In this document: piece by piece, positions 8,045 to 14,802 of the stretch
How the letters are laid out: each line of letters begins with the position of its first letter
Numbering within the stretch: position 1 is the stretch's first letter
DNA from: an alpha proteobacterium 3107
GTDB taxonomy: Bacteria; Pseudomonadota; Alphaproteobacteria; Rhodobacterales; Rhodobacteraceae
Direction of reading: 5' to 3'
Length of the DNA: 14,802 nucleotides
Assembly (NCBI GenBank): GCA_001483205.1
Contig: JPPB01000194.1
Coordinates: forward strand, 1 to 14,802
Translations under genes and position numbers: made by a program
The notes under the pieces: model-generated
Database searches by the model: none
Told to the model about the DNA's origin: nothing
What the model saw: only the letters and a program-made list of their open reading frames with translations

Positions 8045-8470
8045 ATGACCCATCACTTCAACATCCGGGTCTATTACGAGGACACCGATCTTGCGGGCAT
8101 CGTCTATTATGCCAATTACCTGAAGTTCATCGAGCGCGCCCGCACGGAATGGGTGCGGGGTCTGGGGATTGACCAGACCGCGCTGAGAGCACATCATGGC
8201 ATCGTTTTCGCCGTGCGCCGGATCGAGGCCGACTATCTCTGCCCGGCCCGATTCGATGACCGGCTGACGGTTGACACGACGGCCACGGCCATCACCGGCG
8301 CGCGCCTGTTTCTGGATCAGACTGTCCGCCGGGGGGCCGAGGTGCTGTTTGCCGCGCGGGTTACTCTGGCGGCGGTGACGGATACCGGACGCCCGGCACG
8401 GCTTCCGGCGAATATCCGCCGGTGTCTGGGGCAAACATCAAATTCCGCAAAACCGGTCGTCAATTCATAG
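8045..8470 (+). CDS. ybgC: YbgC, acyl-CoA thioesterase of the Tol-Pal cluster
   Basis: Hotdog-fold thioesterase (4HBT family), cytoplasmic, thought to act on acyl-CoA/acyl-ACP in membrane lipid metabolism. The 141-residue product carries the family signature near its N-terminus: YYEDTDLAGIVYYANYL at residues 10-26, with Asp15 in the catalytic aspartate position, then ERARTEW. The ATG at 8045 is chosen over upstream in-frame codons because GGAGG at 8032-8036 lies 8 bases before it and homologues start just before this motif. It is the first gene of the tol cluster, 75 bases ahead of tolQ. The C-terminal tail after LPANIRRCL is poorly conserved in appearance. Confidence 0.93.
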   Translation: MTHHFNIRVYYEDTDLAGIVYYANYLKFIERARTEWVRGLGIDQTALRAHHGIVFAVRRIEADYLCPARFDDRLTVDTTATAITGARLFLDQTVRRGAEVLFAARVTLAAVTDTGRPARLPANIRRCLGQTSNSAKPVVNS

Positions 8471-8545
8471 CATTCCCCGCGCAACTGATGTAGTCTGCCC
8501 GCAATCAGAACCGGCAAAGGCAACCGGAACATAAAGAGCAGGACC

Positions 8546-9241
8546 ATGGAAACCGAAATTCTTGGCGCGGCGCGGGAGATTGATTTCTCTATGTGGTCGC
8601 TGTTTGCGCGGGCGACGCTGGTCGTGAAACTGGTGATGCTGATGCTGATCGCGGCCTCTTTCTGGTCATGGGCGATCATCGTGCAAAAGCTGATCAACTA
8701 CCGGGCGGCCCGGACCGAGGCGGGCGTTTTCGACCGCGCTTTCTGGTCCGGCGAGCCGCTGAATGAGCTGTTCGGGCGCATCGGCCCCACCCCGTCGGGC
8801 GCGTCCGAAAGGATATTCGCCGCCGGGATGCTGGAATGGCAGCGCTCTCACCGCGAGGGCGGCGGGCTGATCGCGGGTGCCCAGGCCCGGATCGAGCGCT
8901 CAATGGATGTGGCGATTGCCAAGGAAAGCGAGGGCCTGACCGGGGGCCTGCCGTTTCTGGCCACTGTCGGCTCCACAGCGCCGTTTGTCGGGCTTTTCGG
9001 GACGGTCTGGGGGATAATGAACGCCTTTATCGAAATCGCAGCCCAGCAAAATACCAACCTGGCCGTGGTTGCGCCGGGCATTGCCGAGGCGCTTTTCGCC
9101 ACCGGGCTGGGGCTTTTAGCGGCGATACCGGCGGTGATCTTCTACAACAAGCTGTCCGCCGACAGTGACCGGCTGGTTGCGGGATACGAGGCCTTCGCCG
9201 ACGAATTTTCCACTATCCTGTCGCGCCAGTTGGACAGTTGA
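8546..9241 (+). CDS. tolQ: TolQ, proton-channel subunit of the Tol-Pal complex
   Basis: Inner-membrane protein of the MotA/TolQ/ExbB family; with TolR it uses the proton gradient to energise TolA. The 231-residue product has three hydrophobic segments in the expected places: about 24-47, 134-165 and 173-200. Residues Thr144 (STAPFVGLFGTVWGIM) and Thr187 (EALFATGLGLLAA) match the polar channel threonines of TolQ/ExbB. Start ATG follows AGCAGGA. The spacer from ybgC (75 bases) may hold an internal promoter, but none is convincing. Its stop is one base before the tolR start. Confidence 0.96.
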   Translation: METEILGAAREIDFSMWSLFARATLVVKLVMLMLIAASFWSWAIIVQKLINYRAARTEAGVFDRAFWSGEPLNELFGRIGPTPSGASERIFAAGMLEWQRSHREGGGLIAGAQARIERSMDVAIAKESEGLTGGLPFLATVGSTAPFVGLFGTVWGIMNAFIEIAAQQNTNLAVVAPGIAEALFATGLGLLAAIPAVIFYNKLSADSDRLVAGYEAFADEFSTILSRQLDS

Positions 9242-9242
9242 C

Positions 9243-9722
9243 ATGGGCGCGGGTGTCATCAAGCGGGCGGCAGGCGGCGGGCGGCGGCGGCGCTCGGGCC
9301 GGGGCAGCCGCCATCAGGCGATAAGCGAGATCAACGTCACCCCCTTTGTGGACGTGATGCTGGTGCTGCTGATCATCTTTATGGTCGCGGCCCCCCTGCT
9401 GACGGTGGGTGTGCCGGTGGAATTACCGGAAACCTCGGCGGGTGCGCTGCCCTCGGAGCGGGAAGAACCCCTGACGATCACGCTGACGGCTGACGGGCGG
9501 ATGCTGATCCAGACCACCGAAACCCCGCGCGGCAACCTGATCCCCAGACTGCGGGCCATCGCCGCGGAACGCGAGGGCGAAAAGGTTTTCATCCGCGCGG
9601 ACGGCGCGATTGCCTATGAAGATGTCATGCAGGTTATGGGTGCGCTGAACGCGGCGGGTTTCAGGAATATCGGGCTGGTGACGGAAACCGGCGGCCCGGC
9701 GCTTGACGGGCGCGACGGCTGA
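9243..9722 (+). CDS. tolR: TolR, inner-membrane Tol-Pal subunit
   Basis: ExbD/TolR-family partner of TolQ, with one transmembrane helix and a periplasmic domain thought to contact peptidoglycan. The 159-residue product starts with a very basic cytoplasmic tail (several Arg and Gly between residues 8 and 23). INVTPFVDVMLVLLIIFMV at 30-48 follows, with the essential channel aspartate at Asp37. The start ATG at 9243 has almost no ribosome site and lies one base after the tolQ stop, which fits translational coupling. An upstream in-frame start inside tolQ is rejected because it would add residues unlike TolR. Confidence 0.95.
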   Translation: MGAGVIKRAAGGGRRRRSGRGSRHQAISEINVTPFVDVMLVLLIIFMVAAPLLTVGVPVELPETSAGALPSEREEPLTITLTADGRMLIQTTETPRGNLIPRLRAIAAEREGEKVFIRADGAIAYEDVMQVMGALNAAGFRNIGLVTETGGPALDGRDG

Positions 9723-9731
9723 GGCAGGCAG

Positions 9732-10862
9732 GTGCGCACCGGTTTTATCATCTCGGGCACGGGGCATATGGCCCTGATCTTGTGGCTGTTGCTTGGCGGC
9801 CTGTTTGCCCGTGTGGATGAACCGGAGTTCACCGCGACCGATGCGGTGATCCTGAGCGAAAGCGACTTTGCACTTTTGTCGCAGCCCGGTCCCCCGCCCG
9901 AAGACCCGGCCCCGGCGGCCGATGCCCCGCCCGCGCCGGAAGAGGCCCCTGCCCCGGCGTTGCCTTCGGCGGATGATGCGCCGACAACGGCGGGCGTTCC
10001 CGAAATTCCCGAAACCGCAGAGCCGGACAGCGCGCCGGATGTCTCTGCCATTGCCGAGACCGCCCGGCCCGAGGTGGCATCCGTCGCCCCTGACGCGCCG
10101 GTTTCGCCGCCGGAAGAGCCGGAAGAGAATGCGCCCGTGACGGCCCATGATGCGCCGCCGGACAGCGCGCCCGCGCCTGCTGATCGGGTTGCGCCGTCGC
10201 CCGCCCCCCCGCCGGAGCCGGAGGTGCGGATCGCGGACAGCCTGCAACCGGCGCGGCAGCCGGACGAAAGCCGGACGGCGACCGAGGAGGTGCAGCAGGA
10301 AACCGCCCCCGAAGCGGCGGCCCCTGAGATCGTGACCGAGGCGGAAACGGTAAGGGATGCGGTGGCCCGGGCCTCGCCGCGTCCGCCGTCACGCCCTGCG
10401 CGCCCCGCACCTGCCGCTGATCCGCCCCCTGATGCGCCAACGCCCGAAAGTGATTCGCTCAATGACACCATCGAAGAAGCGATTGCCCGCGCGAATGAAC
10501 CCGCTGACACGACACCCGACACGACGCCCCGCGCTTTCGGCCCGCCGCTGACTCAGGGCGAACGCGACGCCCTGCGTGTGGCGGTGCAAACATGCTGGCA
10601 AGTGGATGTGGGGTCAGAGGCCGCAAATATCACGGTTGTGATTGGCATGTCGATGGATCGGGATGGTAAGGTCGTCAACGGTTCGCTGAAGCTGTTATCA
10701 AGCGAAGGCGGGTCCGGGCGGGCGGCAGAGATCGCCTTTCAGGCGGCGCGGCGGGCAATTCTGCGCTGTCAGCGGGGCGGCTATCAGTTGCCGGTTGAAA
10801 AATATGACCACTGGCGGGAGATTGAAATGACCTTCAACCCGGAAACGATGAGGACCAGATGA
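9732..10862 (+). CDS. tolA: TolA, energy-transducing envelope protein with Pro/Ala/Glu-rich linker
   Basis: TonB-like protein spanning the periplasm between TolQR and TolB/Pal. The 376-residue product has one N-terminal transmembrane segment (about 5-27). A long linker (about 52-270) is dominated by Pro, Ala, Glu and Asp. A compact C-terminal domain (about 272-370) contains [16 protein letters not shown], the MSMDRDGKV strand and [28 protein letters not shown] split over 343-370. Cys288 and Cys346 could form a disulfide, as in the C-terminal domain of other TolA proteins. The linker is not the Lys/Ala-rich helix of the E. coli protein. Start is GTG at 9732 with GAGG at 9721-9724. Its stop overlaps the tolB start (ATGA). 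Identity rests on position, topology and the C-terminal domain. Confidence 0.92.
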   Translation: MRTGFIISGTGHMALILWLLLGGLFARVDEPEFTATDAVILSESDFALLSQPGPPPEDPAPAADAPPAPEEAPAPALPSADDAPTTAGVPEIPETAEPDSAPDVSAIAETARPEVASVAPDAPVSPPEEPEENAPVTAHDAPPDSAPAPADRVAPSPAPPPEPEVRIADSLQPARQPDESRTATEEVQQETAPEAAAPEIVTEAETVRDAVARASPRPPSRPARPAPAADPPPDAPTPESDSLNDTIEEAIARANEPADTTPDTTPRAFGPPLTQGERDALRVAVQTCWQVDVGSEAANITVVIGMSMDRDGKVVNGSLKLLSSEGGSGRAAEIAFQAARRAILRCQRGGYQLPVEKYDHWREIEMTFNPETMRTR

Positions 10863-12217
10863 GACCTTTCGCCCGACTGGCCCCGATTTTGGCCCCGGCC
10901 CTGGCCGCGCTGCTGCTGATCCCCGGCCTTCCGGCACAAACCGCTCTGGCTCAGGGCACTCAGGGGCCGCTGCGGATCGAAATCACCGAAGGGGTGATCG
11001 AACCCCTGCCCTTTGCCCTGCCGGTCTTTGTGGCCGAAAACGCCGCCGCCGGGCAGATGGCGCAGCGCATTTCCGAAACCGTCGCCGCCGACCTGACCGG
11101 CACCGGCCTGTTTCGCCGCATCGGGCCAGAGGCGTTCATCAGCCGGGTCACAGCGTTCGACAGCCCGATCCGCTATCCCGACTGGCGGGCGATCAACGCG
11201 CAGGCGCTGATTGTCGGGGCGGTCAATGTCAGCGCGTCGGGGCAGGTGACGGTGAAGTTCCGCCTGTTTGATGTGTTCGCCGGGCAGGAGATGGGCGAAG
11301 GGTTGCAGCTTGGTGGTTCTGAAAGCGGCTGGCGGCGGCTGGCGCATAAGGTCGCCGATACGGTCTATTCCCGGATCACCGGCGAACGGCCCTATTTCGA
11401 CAGCCGGGTGGTCTTTGTCGCCGAAACCGGGCCAAAGAATGACCGGCGCAAGCGACTGGCGATTATGGATTATGACGGGGAAAATATCCGCTATCTGACC
11501 GATGCCTCTTCCATCGTGCTGGCCCCGCGGTTTTCCCCGGCGGGGGACCGGGTGCTTTATACCTCTTACGAGAGCGGGATTCCGCGCATCTATATGATGG
11601 AAGTCAGCACCGCACAGCGCCGGGTGCTTGATGATCAGCAGGGCATAATGACCTTTGCGCCGCGTTTCAGCCCGGACGGGCAGTCCGTCGTCTATTCGCT
11701 GAGCACCGGCGGCAACACCGATATTTACGTGCTCAATCTTAGCGGCGGGCAACCCCGGCGCCTGACTTCGGCCCCTTCGATTGAAACCGCCCCCAGCTTT
11801 TCCCCCGATGGCGGGCGGGTTGTGTTTGAATCCGACCGCTCCGGCGCGCCGCAACTTTACGTGATGCCCGCAACCGGCGGCGAGGTGCGGCGGATCAGCT
11901 TTGGCGAAGGGCGCTATGGCACCCCCGTCTGGTCGCCGCGCGGTGACATGATCGCCTTTACCAAACAGAATGCCGGGCGGTTCCATATCGGTGTGATGCG
12001 CGCCGACGGCAGCGAAGAACGCCTGCTGACGGCCTCGTTTCTTGATGAGGGGCCAACCTGGGCCCCCAACGGCAGGGTGATCATGTTCATGCGGGAAACC
12101 GCAGGCGCAGGCGGCGCGCCATCGCTTTATTCCGTCGATATATCCGGGCGCAACCTGCGGCGGGTCAACACAGGCGGCGCGGCGTCAGACCCGGCCTGGT
12201 CGCCGCTTTTGCCTTGA
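10859..12217 (+). CDS. tolB: TolB, periplasmic beta-propeller of the Tol-Pal system
   Basis: Periplasmic protein that binds Pal and is displaced by TolA. The 452-residue product has a signal peptide cut after ALA (residue 31), an N-terminal alpha/beta domain to about residue 165, and then a six-bladed propeller of PD40-type repeats. Repeats of the form [73 protein letters not shown] and DPAWSPLLP are visible. ATGA overlap with tolA indicates coupled translation. A 48-base gap separates it from pal. Confidence 0.97.
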   Translation: MRPFARLAPILAPALAALLLIPGLPAQTALAQGTQGPLRIEITEGVIEPLPFALPVFVAENAAAGQMAQRISETVAADLTGTGLFRRIGPEAFISRVTAFDSPIRYPDWRAINAQALIVGAVNVSASGQVTVKFRLFDVFAGQEMGEGLQLGGSESGWRRLAHKVADTVYSRITGERPYFDSRVVFVAETGPKNDRRKRLAIMDYDGENIRYLTDASSIVLAPRFSPAGDRVLYTSYESGIPRIYMMEVSTAQRRVLDDQQGIMTFAPRFSPDGQSVVYSLSTGGNTDIYVLNLSGGQPRRLTSAPSIETAPSFSPDGGRVVFESDRSGAPQLYVMPATGGEVRRISFGEGRYGTPVWSPRGDMIAFTKQNAGRFHIGVMRADGSEERLLTASFLDEGPTWAPNGRVIMFMRETAGAGGAPSLYSVDISGRNLRRVNTGGAASDPAWSPLLP

Positions 12218-12265
12218 GTTTTCAAACGCCCTGACCGATGATGGCACAACACCGGAGACACAGAA

Positions 12266-12799
12266 ATGAATGAGGGCAGATATTCCATGACCCATCTTGC
12301 AAAAGCCGCCCTGCTGGTCGCGGCATTGGGCCTCGGGGCCTGCACGGACCCGGCGCGCCTTGGCGGGGGCAGCGGTGACGGCGGCTTTGGCGGCGGCACG
12401 GGGGCGCTTGGCGACCCGTCCAATCCGGCCAGCATCGCCTATTTCAACCGCACGGTCGGGGATCGCGTTCTGTTCGCGGTCGATCAGAGCACACTTGATG
12501 ACACCGCGCGCGCGACCCTGGGCGAACAAGCGGTCTGGCTGAGCGCCAACCCCGAATACGCCGTATTGATCGAGGGCCATGCGGATGAACGCGGCACCCG
12601 GGAATACAACCTTGCGCTTGGGGCGCGGCGGGCAAACTCGGTGCAGGAATACCTGATTTCCCAAGGCGTGGCCGCAAACCGGTTGCGCACCGTATCCTAC
12701 GGCAAGGAACGCCCGACCGAAATCTGCTCGGATGAAAGCTGTTATCAGCAGAACCGCCGGGCGGTCTCGGTGGTGACCGCGGGCGCGCCGGTTAACTGA
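12266..12799 (+). CDS. pal: Pal, peptidoglycan-associated outer-membrane lipoprotein
   Basis: Outer-membrane lipoprotein that grips peptidoglycan and TolB. Lipobox LGAC at residues 23-26 makes Cys26 the lipidated residue; a Gly-rich linker follows (34-50), then an OmpA-like domain from about residue 66. EGHADERGTREYNLALGARRA (103-123, written here in part) holds Asp107 and Arg122, the residues that hold diaminopimelate in this family, and QNRRAVSVV closes the fold. Two ATGs are possible: 12266 (GGAG at 12254-12257, 8 bases) and 12287 (GAGGG, 10 bases), which would give a more compact signal of 18 residues before the Cys. The first is listed for its better spacing. Cys154 and Cys159 form an extra pair within the domain. 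Confidence 0.96.
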   Translation: MNEGRYSMTHLAKAALLVAALGLGACTDPARLGGGSGDGGFGGGTGALGDPSNPASIAYFNRTVGDRVLFAVDQSTLDDTARATLGEQAVWLSANPEYAVLIEGHADERGTREYNLALGARRANSVQEYLISQGVAANRLRTVSYGKERPTEICSDESCYQQNRRAVSVVTAGAPVN

Positions 12800-12809
12800 G
12801 GAGGGCCGG

Positions 12810-13634
12810 GTGATCCGCCTGCTTGCGCTGATTCTGGCCCTGAGCGTCACCCCGGCGGCGGCGGTGGCGCAGGACCGCGAGCAAACCCTTGCCGACATTC
12901 GTCAGGCGCTGTCGGTGCTGCATGTCGAGGTGCAGCGCCTGCGGCGCGAGCTTCTGACCACCGGCGCACCGGGGGAGCTTGTCGGCGGTTCGACGCCTCT
13001 GGAACGGATCGACGTCATTGAGCGCGAATTGCAGCGCCTGACCGCCCGGACCGAAGAGATCGGATTTCGGGTAGAGCGGATCGCAGTGCAGGGCGGCAAC
13101 CGGATCGGTGATCTGGAGTTCCGCCTGTGCGAGCTGGAAGCGGCCTGCGATATTGCCGATCTGACCGATGGCGGCACGACACTGGACGGGGCGGTGCCTG
13201 ATACCGTCGTGATTGCCGAGCCTGATTCCGCGCCGGACGGGGCAGAAATGGCCGTCGGCGAAAAGGCGGATTTCGAGCGCGCGCAGGCGGCGCTGGAGGC
13301 CGGGGAATTGCAATCGGCGGCGGAACAGTTCGCGGCTTTTGTTGAGACCTATCCGGGCGGCCCGCTCAGCGCCGAGGCATATTTCCTGCGCGGCGACGCG
13401 CTTGAGCAACTGGGGCAGGTTCAGTCCGCCGCGCGGGCCTATCTTGACAGCTTTTCGATCACGCCCGACGGTCCCATCGCGCCGGATGCGCTCTATAAGG
13501 TGGGCGTGACACTGGCGGCACTGGGTGCAGCCGAAGATGCCTGCCGGATGCTGGATCAGGTCGGTGTGCGGTTTCCCGGCTCCGGCGCGCATGATGAGGC
13601 CGGGGTCGCGATGGCCGAAATCGGCTGTCCGTGA
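12810..13634 (+). CDS. cpoB: CpoB (YbgF), Tol-Pal cell-division coordinator
   Basis: Periplasmic protein that links peptidoglycan synthesis with Tol-Pal during constriction. The 274-residue product has a signal peptide ending AVA/QD (residue 20). A coiled-coil, trimer-type region follows (about 24-115, rich in regularly spaced Leu, Arg and Glu), then an acidic linker, then TPR-like repeats from about residue 152 to the end (FERAQAALEAGELQSAAEQF, AEAYFLRGDALEQLGQ, DALYKVGVTLAALG). Start is GTG at 12810 with a very strong GAGGAGGG site at 12798-12805, overlapping the pal stop region. It overlaps tilS by 4 bases (GTGA). Position directly after pal confirms the family. Confidence 0.93.
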   Translation: MIRLLALILALSVTPAAAVAQDREQTLADIRQALSVLHVEVQRLRRELLTTGAPGELVGGSTPLERIDVIERELQRLTARTEEIGFRVERIAVQGGNRIGDLEFRLCELEAACDIADLTDGGTTLDGAVPDTVVIAEPDSAPDGAEMAVGEKADFERAQAALEAGELQSAAEQFAAFVETYPGGPLSAEAYFLRGDALEQLGQVQSAARAYLDSFSITPDGPIAPDALYKVGVTLAALGAAEDACRMLDQVGVRFPGSGAHDEAGVAMAEIGCP

Positions 13635-14802
13635 GCGGCGGCGGGCCGCGCGCTGAAGACCGGGACGCGCCGCTTTTGCAAATGGCGTGTGCGGCGTTTT
13701 CCGATGATGCGCCCCGCCCTGGTGACACGCCCCGCCCCGGCGATGCCCCCCGGCGGATCGGGGTTGCGGTTTCCGGCGGGGGTGATTCGATGGCCGCGCT
13801 GCACCTCATGCACCGCGCCGCGTCCTGTCGTGGCTGGCAGGTGTGCGCCGTCACCATTGACCACCGGCTGCGACCCGAATCGGCACAAGAGGCCGCGCTG
13901 GTCGCCGGTTTCTGCGCGTCTCTGGGCGTTGCCCATGAAACCGTCCCTTGGACAGGGCAGGACGGCAGGGGTAATTTGCAGGATCAGGCCCGTCGCGCCC
14001 GTTACGCCCTGATCGCTGAATGGGCGGGGCGGGGCGGCATCACCCATGTGGTGCTGGGCCATACCGGTGATGATCAGGCCGAGACATTTCTGATGCGGCT
14101 GGCGCGTGAGGCCGGGGCGGACGGGCTGGCGGCGATGCGCCGCAACTGGCGGGCGGCGGGCGTCTGCTGGTCCCGGCCCTTTCTGACGGCAAGCCGGGCG
14201 GCGCTCAGGCAATACCTGCGGCGTCACGGCATTGAATGGGCGGATGATCCCTCGAACGAAGATGAACGTTTCGGGCGCGTCAGGGCGCGCAGGGTGCTGG
14301 TGGCCCTGAAACCCCTGGGGATCAGCGCCCGCACCCTTGGGGCCGTGGCGGGGCATCTGCGCATGACCGGCGACGCCATTGCCGAGACCTGCGCCGGGGT
14401 TGCAGAGGCACACGCGCGTCAGGTTGCGGGCGATGTGGTGATCCCCCGCAGCGCCCTGATGGACTGTCACCCGGAGATTCGGCGGCGTCTGGTTGTTGGT
14501 GCTATCCGCTGGATCAGCGGGGCCGGATACGCCCCGCGCGCCCGGTCCGTTCAGAGCCTGATCGACGCCTTGAGCGACAGCGGCACGGCAGTTGGCATGA
14601 CCCGGACCCTGGCGGGCTGTCGTATCTCGGTGGCCGCCGGTCAGGTCCGGTTTGCGCGAGAGGCGCGGGCGGTTCAGGGTTTTGAGGCCCCGACCACCGG
14701 CCTGTGGGATGCTCGCTGGCGGCTTGACGGCCCCCATGCCCCCGGCCTGTCGGTTCGGGCACTGGGGGCAGAGGGGCTGAAACACTGCCCGGACTGGCGG
14801 AG
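13631..14802 (+). CDS. tilS: TilS, tRNA(Ile)-lysidine synthetase (partial, C-terminus off the window)
   Basis: Attaches lysine to C34 of the CAU-anticodon tRNA(Ile), changing its reading from AUG to AUA; essential in most bacteria. The frame is open from GTG 13631 to the window end, about 390 residues. Seen: the PP-loop motif SGGGDS at residues 48-53, DHRLRPESAQEA, GHTGDDQAETFLMRLAR, and DDPSNEDERFGRVRARR in the expected order. The GTG start is coupled to the cpoB stop (GTGA); there is no clear ribosome site. ATG at 13682 (residue 18) is an alternative that would leave about 30 residues before the PP-loop. The N-terminal leader holds a short PRPGD repeat. In relatives ftsH usually follows, beyond this window. 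Confidence 0.94.
   Translation, partial: MSGGGPRAEDRDAPLLQMACAAFSDDAPRPGDTPRPGDAPRRIGVAVSGGGDSMAALHLMHRAASCRGWQVCAVTIDHRLRPESAQEAALVAGFCASLGVAHETVPWTGQDGRGNLQDQARRARYALIAEWAGRGGITHVVLGHTGDDQAETFLMRLAREAGADGLAAMRRNWRAAGVCWSRPFLTASRAALRQYLRRHGIEWADDPSNEDERFGRVRARRVLVALKPLGISARTLGAVAGHLRMTGDAIAETCAGVAEAHARQVAGDVVIPRSALMDCHPEIRRRLVVGAIRWISGAGYAPRARSVQSLIDALSDSGTAVGMTRTLAGCRISVAAGQVRFAREARAVQGFEAPTTGLWDARWRLDGPHAPGLSVRALGAEGLKHCPDWR

Noticed and set aside
10784..11986. 400-codon minus-strand frame opposite tolB, with similar ones opposite argG (5789-6850) and tilS (13556-14785)
   Set aside because: All are shadows of well-supported genes; no recognisable domains or ribosome sites.
1..14802. CRISPR arrays, tRNA or rRNA genes, phage or defence genes
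   Set aside because: None seen: no spaced direct repeats, no tRNA-like cloverleaf noticed, and the spacers are accounted for by the listed hairpins, palindromes and MITE sequences.

Overview
The window is a GC-rich chromosomal segment from an alphaproteobacterium, most likely of the Rhodobacteraceae/Paracoccaceae (Rhodobacter, Paracoccus and roseobacter relatives). This assignment rests on protein style and gene order read by eye: secA divergent from a parvulin-argJ-mutT run, and ybgC-tolQRAB-pal-cpoB running into tilS. Several genes use GTG or TTG starts, and no rho-independent terminator with a U-tract was seen. No species is claimed.

Layout. 1-2642 (minus): secA, the preprotein translocase ATPase, cut by the window edge just before its C-terminal zinc-binding tail. 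2643-2818: divergent spacer. 2819-5315 (plus): a tight run of an exported parvulin-type prolyl isomerase, argJ and a mutT-type Nudix hydrolase. 5316-5830: a 515-base spacer holding two back-to-back RNA hairpins, a pair of LacI-family-type palindromes 21 bp apart, and a 209-bp non-autonomous inverted-repeat element (MITE) with an 18-bp perfect terminal repeat and a 4-bp target duplication. 5831-7057: argG. 7166-7834: an exported methionine sulfoxide reductase A. 7835-8044: a spacer with a nine-G run and a 68-bp, inverted, internally deleted relative of the MITE. 8045-13634: the tol-pal cell-envelope operon (ybgC, tolQ, tolR, tolA, tolB, pal, cpoB). 13631-14802: the start of tilS, overlapping cpoB by 4 bases and running off the window.

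How the genes work together. SecA drives Sec export, and several products here carry Sec-type or lipoprotein signals (PpiC, MsrA, TolB, Pal, CpoB). ArgJ and ArgG are two steps of arginine synthesis but sit in separate transcription units. The Tol-Pal genes encode the proton-motive-force-driven inner membrane complex (TolQRA) and the periplasmic/outer-membrane partners (TolB, Pal, CpoB) that constrict the outer membrane at division.

Almost all coding content is ordinary housekeeping. The novel part is in the spacers: a small MITE family with two copies in this window. The intact copy has inserted directly beside a paired palindromic operator. Removing it conceptually puts that operator about 115-135 bp upstream of argG.
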